64,000 bases of DNA from CAMDPA01 sp963825625 (GCA_963825625.1 CAWGUF010000012.1:62001-126000), one strand, 5' to 3'. Positions 1-9,291 are shown, numbered from the stretch's first letter. Made by a program: numbers and translations. Notes: generated by a model from the letters alone, not told the origin.

Positions 1-1
1 A

Positions 2-594
2 GCTGACGAGAAGGAGGCCGTGTTCGGCGGCGACCAGATCGGGTCGACCACCTACGATCATTCACTGATGTTCAGGAACCTGTCCAACGCCAAGATCAAG
101 CTGATCACCGGCTACAAGGGCACCGTCCCCGCTCGTGCTCGCCGTCAAGCGCAAGGAGATCGACGGCTTCTGCGGCTACGCCTGGTCATCGCTGTTCGCA
201 CGCGGCGCCGACCTCGATCGAGAACAAGGTCGTCAAGATCATCAATCAGCTCACGCTGAAGCCGCACCCCGGAGCCACCAAGGCCGGCGTGCCGATGGCG
301 CTCGACTTCGTCAAGGACCCCGACAACCGCAAGGCGATGGAGCTGATCGCGACGGTGCAGGAGTTCGGCCGGCCCTACGTCGTGCACGGCAACGTGCCGA
401 AGGATCGCGTCGCCGCCCTGCGCAAGGCCTTCGAGGCGACGATGAAGGACAAGGACTACGTCGCCGCCATCACCAAGGCCAAGCTCGACGTCTCCCCGCG
501 CACCGGCGACGAGGTCGCCGCGCTGCTGCGCAAGGTGATCAAGGCGCCGAAGGCCGTGCAGGACAAGGCCCGCTGGGCGATCAGCACCGAGTAG
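2..594 (+). CDS. Bug-type (tripartite tricarboxylate transporter family) substrate-binding protein, C-terminal part, frameshifted
   Basis: This is the C-terminal two thirds of a periplasmic solute-binding protein; its start lies outside the window. The reading begins in frame 2 (FGGDQIGSTTYDHS, then KIKLITGYKGT), moves to frame 3 near 131 (LAVKRKEIDGFCGYAWSSL) and to frame 1 near 216 (IENKVVKIINQLTLKPHP), ending at TAG 592-594. The GYKGT...AVKRKEIDG block matches the GYRGS...AMQRGEVDA block of the complete homologue at 46376-47422, which supports the family call. Such proteins deliver carboxylates or aromatic acids to membrane permeases or act as orphan receptors. Each shift is one extra base at a wobble position (CCC/CCG at 130/131, CTC/CTG at 215/216), so I read it as one intact gene with sequence errors. 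The ligand is unknown. Confidence 0.75.
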
Positions 595-762
595 TGGACC
601 CGTTCATTGCGGCCCCGGCGGTAGTGCTCTCTGAGGGCAGCTGCCGGGCGCCGGAAAAGACGACTGACGTCTGCTTTCGGGGCTCCGGTTAAGTCCCTGG
701 CAACCATGCCGCGCTTAGTGTCGCCCGCATTATCCGTCCTTGTTCGGGTTTCAGAGGGTGGC

Positions 763-1707
763 ATGTCTGTATCTGTGCGGCTGCGTTTTGTGCTGCTGCT
801 GATTGGTATGGTGTTTGGGGTGCTGGTGCCTGGATCGGCCCAGGCAGGCGATGAGCTGCGGCCTCAGAACTATCGCATTCAGGTCCATCCGCGCGGCATG
901 CCGCCGCTACAACTCTACGCCGAGGAAATGGGCCGTGGCCCAACCGTCCTGCTGCTGCACGGGCTGGGCGGCTCCAGCTATACGTGGCGCATGGTTGCGC
1001 CCGCTCTGGCCCGGCGCAATCGCGTGATCGCCATCGATCTGCGGGGCTTTGGCCGCTCCGACAAGCCATTCGATCAGGCCTATTCTCCGCATCATCATGC
1101 CGCCGTGGTCCGCGCCTTCATGAATGCGCGCAGATTGTCCGGCGTGACGCTGGTCGGTCATTCCTTCGGCGGACTTGTGGCCCTGATGCTGGCATCCGAT
1201 CGCGGCCTGCCAGGGCGCAAAATCTCACGCCTGGTGATCATCGACGCACCGGCTTATCCGCAGCCGCTGTCCCCCGCGGTGCGTTTCCTTCGCATGCCGG
1301 TACTGCCTTATCTGACCCTGAGCGTTGTCCCGCCCGAGCTGCCGACGACCTTGGCCTTCATGATGGAGAAGGTCGGCTTCGACAGGCTCACGACCAAGGA
1401 TATCCAGATCTATGCCGATCCGCTGCTGGCGCCGGGTGGGCCGCATGGCCTCATCGCCACCGCCCGCAACATCGTGCCGCGCAATATCCAGGCATTGGTC
1501 GCGGGCTACCGGCGCATCGCCAAGCCGACCCTCGTGATCTGGTGCCGCGACGATCAGGTGGTGCCGCTCTCGAGCGGGACCAGGCTGGCACGCGAGATCC
1601 CCAAGGCGCGTCTGGCAGTGCTCGATGGCTGCGATCACGTCCCGCCGGAGCAGGCGCCGCGCGCGGTCGTCTCGCATCTGTCGCGGTTCTTGGCGCATCG
1701 CCGATAG
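763..1707 (+). CDS. exported alpha/beta hydrolase
   Basis: This is an alpha/beta-hydrolase-fold enzyme of about 314 residues, probably periplasmic. The ATG at 763 is preferred over the upstream ATG at 706 because GAGGG lies just before it and a clean signal peptide follows (hydrophobic VLLLIGMVFGVLVPGSAQA). The oxyanion motif LLHGLGG, nucleophile elbow GHSFGG, acidic residue region WCRDDQVVP and C-terminal CDHVPPEQAP histidine are in the usual order. The reaction is probably ester or lactone hydrolysis; the substrate cannot be read from sequence. It stands alone, convergent with the gene at 1815-2426, with an inverted repeat between the stops. Confidence 0.85.
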   Translation: MSVSVRLRFVLLLIGMVFGVLVPGSAQAGDELRPQNYRIQVHPRGMPPLQLYAEEMGRGPTVLLLHGLGGSSYTWRMVAPALARRNRVIAIDLRGFGRSDKPFDQAYSPHHHAAVVRAFMNARRLSGVTLVGHSFGGLVALMLASDRGLPGRKISRLVIIDAPAYPQPLSPAVRFLRMPVLPYLTLSVVPPELPTTLAFMMEKVGFDRLTTKDIQIYADPLLAPGGPHGLIATARNIVPRNIQALVAGYRRIAKPTLVIWCRDDQVVPLSSGTRLAREIPKARLAVLDGCDHVPPEQAPRAVVSHLSRFLAHRR

Positions 1708-1759
1708 AGCCGGACTGGATGGCATCGACGGCTGCAGGGCAGCACCGCCGGATATCAGG

Positions 1760-1788
1760 CACCTGCCGTCCAGTCCCCGCGGCAGGTG
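1760..1788. terminator. inverted repeat between convergent genes, possible bidirectional terminator
   Basis: The arms CACCTGCCG (1760-1768) and CGGCAGGTG (1780-1788) form a perfect 9-bp stem with an 11-nt loop, halfway between the stop codons of two convergent genes. There is no T-run on either side, so intrinsic termination is only suggested. Confidence 0.45.
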
Positions 1789-1814
1789 TCTGACCGGTAT
1801 GAAGCGCGGTGCTG

Positions 1815-2426
1815 TTACTTCGAGGCCACGGCCTTCGGGCACTTCTGCGCGACGAACTCATTGATCTCGGAGATCATGTCGCCGTGGAACAATCCGAAAT
1901 TGTCTTCCACTTGCGCCACCGTCCAAAGTGCGCCTTTCACCACTGCCGGCGCTTCGATAGCTTTGAGACCGACCCAAGCCTTGTGCGCCTTGCCGCCTTT
2001 GAACGATATCTTCGGCGCCAGGGTGACGTTGATCGCGGTCACACTGTTCTCACGCTCGACCTCGCATTTGATCGTGTGAGGATCGAACTGCAGCGTGTGC
2101 TCGCCGTTGATCACGGCTCCGACCAGTGAAGCCCGTTTTGCATTCACGTCCACCGTGCAGCGCGCATCGCCGAATCCCCACGTCAGCTTCTTCTTCTTGA
2201 TGCCTTCCTCGATCTTGGATTTCGACCAGGTCTTGGCGATCTTGCAGGAAAAATCAGGCCCTGCCGTCTCTTTCTTCACCAGCATGGTACAGATTTGCCG
2301 TTCGCAGGCCTTGAGCTGTGCCCTCTCCTCGGATTTCTCGTCCAGCGCATTTGCTGGCCCAGCCGCCGCAGCTGCCAAGCCGGCCGCCGCGCCGCACGTG
2401 AACATCAATCTGCGTGCCCCTAGCAT
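1815..2426 (-). CDS. exported protein of unknown function
   Basis: This gene encodes about 203 residues with an N-terminal signal sequence (MLGARRLMFTCGAAAGLAAAAAG) followed by ANA, a likely signal peptidase I site. The ATG at 2426 is chosen over longer frames because AGAGGGGG lies about 8 bases upstream and the signal peptide starts there. The mature part has five Cys (KACERQICTML, FSCKIAKTW, ARCTVDV, IKCEVE, QKCPKA) and repeated beta-strand-like stretches, suggesting a small disulfide-stabilised periplasmic fold. I do not recognise the family. It stands alone and is convergent with the hydrolase at 763-1707. Confidence 0.75.
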   Translation of the reverse strand: MLGARRLMFTCGAAAGLAAAAAGPANALDEKSEERAQLKACERQICTMLVKKETAGPDFSCKIAKTWSKSKIEEGIKKKKLTWGFGDARCTVDVNAKRASLVGAVINGEHTLQFDPHTIKCEVERENSVTAINVTLAPKISFKGGKAHKAWVGLKAIEAPAVVKGALWTVAQVEDNFGLFHGDMISEINEFVAQKCPKAVASK

Positions 2427-2782
2427 GAATAGTGCCCCCTCTTGAGCGGAAAAAGTGATTGGTATGCGTCGACGCCAAGGCTTGACGTCCTTCCGCCGCG
2501 CGCCATTGGCGGCCAATTGCGTCGGAATCGTGCCACCACCGGCAGAGCGGTGCATCCGACCAGTAGAATCCGCTGCGGATGGTTCCTGAAGGCAACAGCG
2601 AACCAAGCAGGCTCCATTGGATCCAGGGGGGATGGACGATTCGACGTCTTGATGCGGACGGCCGGTTCAGCTACCAAGCTCGACGCTCGCTGGCTTGTGG
2701 GAGCGGGGCCAATTGGTCTCGGGTCATGCTGTCGGCCGGGCAAAAGGACACCGGCCACTTTCCGTCAAAAAAGGGATGAGCG

Positions 2783-2926
2783 ATGAACCTCGACACCAGC
2801 GGCGGCCACCCGGCGATGGACTATCATGAGCACTTTCGAACGTACAAGGGCTTCATTCGCCTGACGATTGCGAGCGTGATCGCGCTGGTGATCCTGCTGA
2901 TCCTGATGGCGGCATTCCTGGTCTGA
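2783..2926 (+). CDS. aa3-type cytochrome c oxidase subunit IV (small bacterial COX4 type)
   Basis: This 47-residue gene reads MNLDTSGGHPAMDYHEHF, then RTYKGFIRLT, then one hydrophobic helix (ASVIALVILLILMAAFLV). The pattern of a short polar N-terminus, a motif like Y-x-x-F-I and a single membrane span is that of the bacterial aa3 oxidase subunit IV family (COX4_pro_2). AAAGGGATGAGCG precedes the ATG. In Rhizobiales this mini-gene commonly sits directly upstream of the transhydrogenase genes, as here, although the rest of the oxidase is 13 kb away. It packs beside subunits I and III in the inner membrane and is usually dispensable for activity. Confidence 0.85.
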   Translation: MNLDTSGGHPAMDYHEHFRTYKGFIRLTIASVIALVILLILMAAFLV

Positions 2927-3216
2927 AGCTGCCGGCGCTGATTTTCGGGTTGCCCGGAGCACGGAGCCGTACCCGGTCCCTTTGGTCCGCTCACTGCATC
3001 GTTTCTTGCTTGCTGGTCCGATTGCACGTAGCAAAGCCTTGGGATGCGACCTGACGAGAAGTGGCACGCAAGCACTTGCGCGGCATAATGCGATTTGCGC
3101 TGCCAGGCGTCCTGGTTCTCAGTTGCAATGTACGCCCCAGCCGACGCGTCACGATCTGCCTCGACACCGTACCTTGTTGGAGCAAGGCGGTGGTCACAAA
3201 CGTCTAGGGAGCGAAG

Positions 3217-4356
3217 ATGGTCACGATCGCCGTCACGGCCGAGGAGGCGAACGAGCCTCGCATTGCCGCTTCGCCCGATACGGTCAAGAAGCTGGTCGGG
3301 TTGGGCTGTGCCGTCAAGGTTCAGACTGGTGCCGGTAAGCGGTCGCGCTTTGCCGATGAAGCCTATCGGGCCGCCGGGGCCACCATAGCACCGTCCGCAC
3401 AAGACACTGTGTCTGACGCCGATATCCTGCTCAAGGTGCGCCGGCCGCCGCTCAGTGAGGTGAAGGCGCTGAAGGCGCATGCCCTCGTGATCGCGATGCT
3501 CGATCCCTACAGCGATACCGTGGGCCTGGAGACGATGGCCGCCACCGGCGCCTCGCTGTTCACCATGGAATTCATGCCCCGCATCACGCGCGCACAATCG
3601 ATGGATGTGCTGTCGAGCCAAGCCAACCTTGCCGGTTACAAGGCTGTGGTCGACGCGGCCGCGATGTTCGAGCAGGCAATGCCGATGATGATGACGGCGG
3701 CGGGCACCGTGCCGGCTGCGAAGGTCTTCATCATGGGCGTCGGCGTTGCCGGCCTGCAGGCGATCGCGACCGCCCGTCGCATGGGCGCCATCGTCTCGGC
3801 CACCGACGTGCGGCCCGCCACGAAAGAGCAGGTTGCCTCGCTGGGCGCCAAGTTCATCGCGGTTGAGGATGAGGAGTTCAAGCAGGCCCAGACGGCTGCC
3901 GGATACGCCAAGCCGATGTCTGCGGAATATCAGAAGAAGCAGGCCGAGCTGGTCGCCTCCCACATTAAGGCGCAGGACATCGTCATCACGACCGCGCTGA
4001 TTCCGGGTCGCCCGGCGCCGCGCCTCATCACCCGCGCCATGGTCGAGAGCATGAAGCCCGGCGCGGTGATCGTCGATCTGGCGGCCGAGCGTGGCGGCAA
4101 TTGCGAGCTGACGGAGCCGGGCCGTGTCGTCGATGCCGGCGGCGTGCGGATCTCCGGCCCGATCAATCTGGCAGGCACCGTCCCGGTCAATGCGTCGAGC
4201 CTTTATGCCAGGAATTTGCTGACCTTTATCGAGACGCTGTTCGACAAGCAGGAAAAGGCGCTGGCGATCAACTGGGACGACGAGGTCGTGACCGGGACAT
4301 TGATCGCCAAGGACGGCAAGCTCGTTCACCCGAGCCTGCAGAAAAAGGGGACCTGA
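3217..4356 (+). CDS. pntAA: proton-translocating NAD(P) transhydrogenase subunit alpha part 1
   Basis: The 379-residue protein is the soluble NAD(H)-binding domain (dI) of the proton-pumping transhydrogenase, which moves hydride from NADH to NADP+ using the proton gradient. It starts MVTIAVTAEEANEPRIAASP, with GGGAGCGA upstream of the ATG. The Rossmann glycine motif FIMGVGVAGLQAIATARRMG is near residues 168-187, followed by SATDVRPATKEQ and the catalytic-face RPAPRLITRAMVESMKPG segment. The length fits the split-alpha type of alphaproteobacteria. It is one base from pntAB, so the two are co-transcribed. Main role: NADPH supply for biosynthesis and redox defence. Confidence 0.97.
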   Translation: MVTIAVTAEEANEPRIAASPDTVKKLVGLGCAVKVQTGAGKRSRFADEAYRAAGATIAPSAQDTVSDADILLKVRRPPLSEVKALKAHALVIAMLDPYSDTVGLETMAATGASLFTMEFMPRITRAQSMDVLSSQANLAGYKAVVDAAAMFEQAMPMMMTAAGTVPAAKVFIMGVGVAGLQAIATARRMGAIVSATDVRPATKEQVASLGAKFIAVEDEEFKQAQTAAGYAKPMSAEYQKKQAELVASHIKAQDIVITTALIPGRPAPRLITRAMVESMKPGAVIVDLAAERGGNCELTEPGRVVDAGGVRISGPINLAGTVPVNASSLYARNLLTFIETLFDKQEKALAINWDDEVVTGTLIAKDGKLVHPSLQKKGT

Positions 4357-4357
4357 G

Positions 4358-4753
4358 ATGAGATCTTTGGTGTCGACCCTCGCCGCCGCAACCGCCTTCG
4401 CGGTGGGGCTTTCAGGCACGGCGCAGGCGGCAGTCGGGCTTGGTGGGGCAGTCGACCCCGCCATCTACCAGCTCATGGTGTTCGTGATCGCCATCTTCGT
4501 CGGCTACTACGTCGTCTGGAGCGTGACGCCCGCCTTGCACACCCCGCTGATGAGCGTGACCAACGCCATCTCCTCGGTGATTGTCGTCGGCGCGCTGCTG
4601 GCGGTCGGCGTGCAGATGGTCGGTGAGGGCGCATGGCTCGCCAAGCTGTTCGGCTTCCTGGCGCTGGTCATGGCGTGCGTGAACATTTTCGGCGGCTTCC
4701 TCGTCACCCAGCGCATGCTGGCGATGTACAAGAAAAAAGAGCCGAAGAAGTGA
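4358..4753 (+). CDS. pntAB: proton-translocating NAD(P) transhydrogenase subunit alpha part 2
   Basis: This 131-residue membrane subunit carries part of the proton channel (dII). After a short hydrophobic N-terminal segment it has three predicted spans (YQLMVFVIAIFVGYYVVW, SVIVVGALLAVGVQMV, KLFGFLALVMACVNIFGGF), and ends in MLAMYKKKEPKK at the cytoplasmic face. TVPALHTPLMSVTNAISS-like sequence (here SVTPALHTPLMSVTNAISS) is the diagnostic conserved stretch. Its ATG follows the pntAA stop by one base. It assembles with PntAA and PntB. Confidence 0.96.
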   Translation: MRSLVSTLAAATAFAVGLSGTAQAAVGLGGAVDPAIYQLMVFVIAIFVGYYVVWSVTPALHTPLMSVTNAISSVIVVGALLAVGVQMVGEGAWLAKLFGFLALVMACVNIFGGFLVTQRMLAMYKKKEPKK

Positions 4754-4825
4754 GCACGGTACGCGTCGGGCATCGCGCCCCTCGATCAGTGCGCTGACCC
4801 GACTACTACGAAAGAGCCGCCAGCA

Positions 4826-5371
4826 ATGTTCAAAATCATAGCTGCCTTGCTCGCCTTGCTGGTACTGGCTTGCCAACCGGCAGCAGCGCGGTCGCTGAGC
4901 GATCAGGAGGGTGCCGCACTTTCTGCGACGGTAGCCGCCTTCGACAACGCGATGCGCACTGCCGACTACGATAAGGTCATCGACCTCAGCATCCCGCCGC
5001 GCATGTTTGCCATGCTGGCAAAGAAGGCAAACGCGCCGGCCGACAAGCTTCGTGCTTTCGTGATCCAGCAAACCCGCGGGCTCATGCAAAAGGCGCAACT
5101 GGAAAGCTTCGGCATGGAGCTGGCAAAGGCCACGCACCGCGAGCTGAAGAACGGCCAGCCCTATTCATTGATCCCGACCAGAACCGTGATCGACGGGGGC
5201 AGCCGTGGCCGCATCGTGCAGACCTCGCACACGCTTGCTCATCTTGATGGCGGCAAATGGTATCTGCTGCGCATTTCCGATTTGAAGCAGGTCTCAATGC
5301 TGCAGGAGACCTATCCGGAATTCAGCGGCGTGGAATTACCACGCGGCACGATGGAGATCGAGAAGAAATGA
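4826..5371 (+). CDS. exported or lipoprotein of unknown function inside the pnt operon
   Basis: The 181-residue product starts with a signal sequence (MFKIIAALLALLVLACQPAAA). VLAC could be a lipobox, or cleavage could follow AAA. The mature part looks like a small alpha+beta domain with an early SLSDQEGAALSATVAAFDNAM helix, a KVIDLSIPPRMFAMLA segment and a later GGKWYLLRISDLKQV strand, reminiscent of NTF2-like or DUF-type periplasmic domains; I cannot assign a family. It lies between pntAB and pntB, and its stop overlaps the pntB start (ATGA at 5368-5371), so translation is probably coupled. A periplasmic or membrane-anchored role near the transhydrogenase is an inference from position only. 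Confidence 0.8.
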   Translation: MFKIIAALLALLVLACQPAAARSLSDQEGAALSATVAAFDNAMRTADYDKVIDLSIPPRMFAMLAKKANAPADKLRAFVIQQTRGLMQKAQLESFGMELAKATHRELKNGQPYSLIPTRTVIDGGSRGRIVQTSHTLAHLDGGKWYLLRISDLKQVSMLQETYPEFSGVELPRGTMEIEKK

Positions 5372-6780
5372 GCCCCAACATCGTCGCCCTGCTCTATCTC
5401 GCCTCAGGCGTGCTGTTCATTTTGGCGCTGCGTGGCCTGTCGTCGCCGGAGACATCGAGGCAAGGCAACTTCTACGGCATGCTCGGCATGGCGATCGCGG
5501 TGGGCACGACGCTGTTCCTGCTCGGCGCGCCGAATGATCCGGTGACGATCGGCCTGATCGTGGCGGGCGTCGTGATCGGCGGCGGCATCGGAGCCTATAC
5601 CGCCCGCAAGATCCCGATGACGATGATGCCGGAGCTGGTCGCGGCGTTCCACTCGCTGGTCGGTCTGGCGGCGGTGTTCGTGGCCGCTGGCGCGCTCTAT
5701 GCCCCTGCCGCTTTCGGCATCATCGGCCAGGCGGGCCAGCCGATACCGTGGATCTCGCTGCTCGAGATGTCGCTCGGCACGGCGATCGGCGCGATTACCT
5801 TCACCGGCTCCGTGATCGCATTCGCCAAGCTGTCGGGCCGCATGAGCGGCAAGCCGATCATCCTGCCGGCACGCCATCTGATCAACATCGCGTTGGCTGC
5901 CGGTCTTGTCTATCTCATCTACCTTTTCTGCATCTCCGGCGGCTCGACTAAGCTGTTCTGGGCGATCTCCGCAGCAGCACTCCTGTTCGGCATCCTGATC
6001 ATCATTCCGATCGGCGGCGCCGACATGCCGGTGGTCGTCTCGATGCTGAACTCCTACTCGGGTTGGGCGGCAGCCGGCATCGGCTTCACGCTTGGCAACA
6101 TCGCGCTCATCATCACCGGCGCACTGGTCGGCTCCTCTGGCGCCATCCTGTCCTACATCATGTGCAAGGGCATGAACCGCTCCTTCATCTCCGTCATCCT
6201 CGGCGGCTTCGGCGGCGAGGTCGCGGGCCCGGCCGGCGACGGCGAGCAGAAGCCGGTCAAGCTGGGCGGCGCGGAGGACGCGGCCTACATTTTGAAGAAT
6301 GCTTCGAAGGTCATCATCGTGCCGGGCTATGGCATGGCCGTTGCGCAGGCTCAGCACGCCCTGCGCGAGATGGCCGATCACCTGAAGGCTGCCGGCGTCG
6401 AGGTGAAGTATGCGATCCACCCCGTTGCCGGCCGCATGCCCGGCCACATGAACGTGCTGCTGGCCGAGGCCAACGTGCCCTATGACGAGGTGTTCGAGCT
6501 GGAGGACATCAATTCGGAGTTCACCCAGACCGATGCAGTCTACGTGATCGGCGCCAACGACGTGGTCAATCCGGCGGCTGAGGAGGACAAGTCCTCGCCG
6601 ATCTACGGCATGCCGGTGTTGCAGGTGTGGAAGGCGGGCACTGTGCTGTTCAACAAGCGCAGCCTCGCATCCGGCTATGCCGGCATCGACAACTCCGTGT
6701 TCTACCGCGACAACACCATCATGGTCCTCGGCGACGCCAAGAAGATGACCGAGGAGATCGGCAAGTCGATGGCGCACTGA
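5368..6780 (+). CDS. pntB: proton-translocating NAD(P) transhydrogenase subunit beta
   Basis: This 470-residue subunit carries most of the membrane channel (dII) and the NADP(H)-binding dIII domain. The start at 5368 is set by the ATGA overlap with the upstream stop and by the typical N-terminus MSPNIVALLYLASGVLFILAL. About eight to nine spans occupy residues 1-270, including the conserved GGADMPVVVSMLNSYSGWAA segment. The C-terminal dIII has GYGMAVAQAQHAL (NADP site), HPVAGRMPGHMNVLLAEANVPYD (split here for length) and GANDVVNPAA near residue 390. It completes the pntAA-pntAB-pntB transcription unit. Confidence 0.97.
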   Translation: MSPNIVALLYLASGVLFILALRGLSSPETSRQGNFYGMLGMAIAVGTTLFLLGAPNDPVTIGLIVAGVVIGGGIGAYTARKIPMTMMPELVAAFHSLVGLAAVFVAAGALYAPAAFGIIGQAGQPIPWISLLEMSLGTAIGAITFTGSVIAFAKLSGRMSGKPIILPARHLINIALAAGLVYLIYLFCISGGSTKLFWAISAAALLFGILIIIPIGGADMPVVVSMLNSYSGWAAAGIGFTLGNIALIITGALVGSSGAILSYIMCKGMNRSFISVILGGFGGEVAGPAGDGEQKPVKLGGAEDAAYILKNASKVIIVPGYGMAVAQAQHALREMADHLKAAGVEVKYAIHPVAGRMPGHMNVLLAEANVPYDEVFELEDINSEFTQTDAVYVIGANDVVNPAAEEDKSSPIYGMPVLQVWKAGTVLFNKRSLASGYAGIDNSVFYRDNTIMVLGDAKKMTEEIGKSMAH

Positions 6781-7058
6781 TCGGCTGGAAGCGTCGTCCG
6801 AGCAAGGACGATCTGGCCCGGTCTGACTGCCTGCGCGCGCCAGTCCCTTTCGCTTGCGTCCATTCCCGGCCCTGCCCGCACGTTGAGATGGGCAGAGAGG
6901 GACTTGGGATGACCAGTTATCCACTTTGCCTTTCGTCGGCGGCCTGATAAAATCAATCAAAGTCACGGATTCGGAACCTCAAGCCCTTGGTTGAGAGTTG
7001 CCGCATCTCCCACGATCTAGCATCGGCTAACCTTCAATTTTTGTGTCCGAGCCGCATC

Positions 7059-7757
7059 ATGCTTACCGCCAATGTGCTTCAGCGCACTTTCCAAATAATG
7101 CATGGAAACAAAACGGCTTCAGCAGTTACGGTCGACGTTGGGCGCAAACAGTACTTAGTCACGGCACGACACGTTGTGGACGGCTTTGCTGGTGGCTCAC
7201 TGGAGATTTTCCACGACGGTAGATGGGTAGCTATTTCGTGCACGTTGGTAGGTTTGGGCGGCGGCGAAGTCGATATTGCGGTACTCGCACCCAACATTCA
7301 ACTTTCACCCACCCATCCACTAGAACCAACAACGGCAAACATGGTATTGGGCCAATTCGTGTATTTTTTGGGTTTTCCCTACGGTCAAAGGCAAAACATC
7401 GCTGCGCAGGTCAATAGAAATTTTCCATTGCCTCTAGTGAAGTTAGGTGTGCTCAGTGCATTTGCAGATCCTGACGCTAATACCGGGAAATTCTTGGTCG
7501 ACGGGCATAACAATCCGGGGTTCAGTGGCGGCCCCGTAGTATTTGTCCCGCATGGACGCGCGATTGGCGGATCAAACCAATTTTGTTTGGCAGGAATTGT
7601 TTCTGCCTATCCAAGTTACCTTGAACCGGTTGTGGATGTCCACCGCAGGGAGTTGAATTTATACGTGCAGAACAATCCTGGCATATTAATTGCCTACGAC
7701 ATAAAGAATGCATGTGACATCATCGCGCTAAACCCAATTGGGATCTCGGTCGCGTAG
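7059..7757 (+). CDS. trypsin-like serine peptidase domain protein, cytosolic, unknown role
   Basis: The protein has about 232 residues from ATG 7059 (an in-frame ATG at 6987 would add 24 residues with no family support). It has a chymotrypsin-fold catalytic triad in order: His in VTARHVVDG, Asp in EVDIAVLAP and Ser in NPGFSGGPVVF. No signal peptide or PDZ domain is visible, so it differs from DegP/HtrA and probably acts in the cytoplasm. The coding sequence is clearly AT-richer than its neighbours and is flanked by AT-rich spacers, which suggests horizontal acquisition. Stand-alone trypsin-like modules of this kind occur in accessory and defence islands, but nothing here proves such a role. 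Confidence 0.75.
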   Translation: MLTANVLQRTFQIMHGNKTASAVTVDVGRKQYLVTARHVVDGFAGGSLEIFHDGRWVAISCTLVGLGGGEVDIAVLAPNIQLSPTHPLEPTTANMVLGQFVYFLGFPYGQRQNIAAQVNRNFPLPLVKLGVLSAFADPDANTGKFLVDGHNNPGFSGGPVVFVPHGRAIGGSNQFCLAGIVSAYPSYLEPVVDVHRRELNLYVQNNPGILIAYDIKNACDIIALNPIGISVA

Positions 7758-7970
7758 GTCGCGTGATTCTGCTCATCGCCCATTCCCTACTGTTTTTTTA
7801 TCCCGCACCAAAAAGCAGTGGATGTGAGTTCTCGGGGGGCAGATCGGCTAACCATCGCCGAGGACTGTTCTCCACGACAAACTCCGCTCTCACATCAGAC
7901 GATCGGCGAAAGCGCAAGCCGCAGCCGCCGCGACCCGCTGGCTTCTTCCCGCAGTTGCCCAACGCCGCCC

Positions 7971-9272
7971 CTACACCACCAGCCCGTCCATCGCCTTCAC
8001 GCCGCCGCTCGCCGGAAACACCGCTTCCGCCAGCACGCCAGTCGGCACGCCGAGGTGATCGCGCAGCACGCCTTTCAGCACACGGCGTAGATCCAGCGTG
8101 GGCTTCAGATCGCGCCCTTGATAGAGGGCCGCGTCCGACAAACCCGGCCAGTCCGCGATCACGCGCCCCCCCTTCACCGCACCGCCCACCACGAGTGCAG
8201 CCGTTGCCGTGCCGTGATCGGTGCCGTTGGTGCCGTTGATCCGCGCGGTGCGCCCGAATTCGGTGACGATTACGACGATGGTGTCCTTCCAGGCAGCACC
8301 CATGCCATCCGCATACGCCTGAATGGCGGCGTCGAGCCCGCCGAGCCGGTTGGCGAGTTGGCCCTTGACCGCGCCTGCGTTGGCGTGCGTATCCCAGCCA
8401 TTGTAGGCGAGCACGCCGGCGCGCGGACCGTCCGCCGCCGACATCAGCCGCGCCGCCGCGGCTGCGGTCTCCACGAACTGCTTCAGCTGACCCCGCGGCA
8501 GCGTGCGCGACTGTTTGCTCCCCATCATCGACGCCGCCGGCTCGGCTTCGGTCATGCCGTCAGCACCCGCCACCTTGTCGATCGACAGCCCTTCCTCGAA
8601 CGCGCGCGCCAGCTCTGGATCCGTATGCGCATAAAGATCGCGCAGCCGCTCCACCGTCGAGTGGCGCAACGGCATTGCGCTGGTCTTGGGGATCCACGAC
8701 AGCACCGGCGCCGGCCCGCGCATCGTCAGCGGCACGACCGCGCCGACCGCCAGCCCCTTTCGCGACGCCAGTCCCTTCGCCGATGCCTGCCCCGCCGTTG
8801 GCATCTTCAACAGGGCGCGATTGAGCCAGCCCGTTTCGGATCTGCCGACGCCGGCGAGCCCGCTTTCCAGCACGTCCTGTCCGTCGAAGTGACTGCGCGC
8901 CCGGTACGGCGTTGCCACCGCATGCACGATCACCGCTTGCCCCTTGGCGTACAGCGCATGCAGGCTGGGCATCGCGCTGTTGAGCACGAAGAAGCCATCG
9001 AGTGGCAGCCCTGCCCCCTCACCCGTCGCCCGCACGGCCAGTTGCCCGCGCTGGCGCTCGAGATCGGGATCAGCCGCCGGCGACGCCAGCGCCAGACCGT
9101 CAAGGCCGCCCCGCAGGATGATCGTCAGCAGCCGCGGATCGCGTGCGCCCGCAGCCGATGCCATGCGCGGCATCCCGGCCCACAGCACGAGACTGGTGGC
9201 GCCGGCCAGCATGTGCCGCCGCGACAGACGGAGCGCTTCCGCGCATCCCGCCGGCTCACTGTGTTTGCTCAT
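7971..9272 (-). CDS. DUF1501 family protein with Tat-type signal
   Basis: The 433-residue protein has an N-terminal SRRHMLAGATSLVLWAG segment, a twin-arginine-like signal, and the DUF1501 hallmarks LLTIILRGGLDGL, YRARSHFDGQDVLESG, WDTHANAGAVKGQLANRLGGL and VIVTEFGRTARINGTNGTDHG. The fold belongs to the alkaline phosphatase/sulfatase superfamily, but the activity is unknown. GGAGGTTATTGGC precedes the ATG. It follows the DUF1800 gene by 19 bases. These two families almost always pair and are thought to act together outside the cytoplasm. Confidence 0.92.
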   Translation of the reverse strand: MSKHSEPAGCAEALRLSRRHMLAGATSLVLWAGMPRMASAAGARDPRLLTIILRGGLDGLALASPAADPDLERQRGQLAVRATGEGAGLPLDGFFVLNSAMPSLHALYAKGQAVIVHAVATPYRARSHFDGQDVLESGLAGVGRSETGWLNRALLKMPTAGQASAKGLASRKGLAVGAVVPLTMRGPAPVLSWIPKTSAMPLRHSTVERLRDLYAHTDPELARAFEEGLSIDKVAGADGMTEAEPAASMMGSKQSRTLPRGQLKQFVETAAAAARLMSAADGPRAGVLAYNGWDTHANAGAVKGQLANRLGGLDAAIQAYADGMGAAWKDTIVVIVTEFGRTARINGTNGTDHGTATAALVVGGAVKGGRVIADWPGLSDAALYQGRDLKPTLDLRRVLKGVLRDHLGVPTGVLAEAVFPASGGVKAMDGLVV

Positions 9273-9291
9273 GCCAATAACCTCCGCTCGC

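Noticed and set aside
2824..4464. 546-codon minus-strand open frame opposite pntAA
   Set aside because: A shadow of pntAA; composition is low-complexity Arg/His/Gly and there is no start signal.
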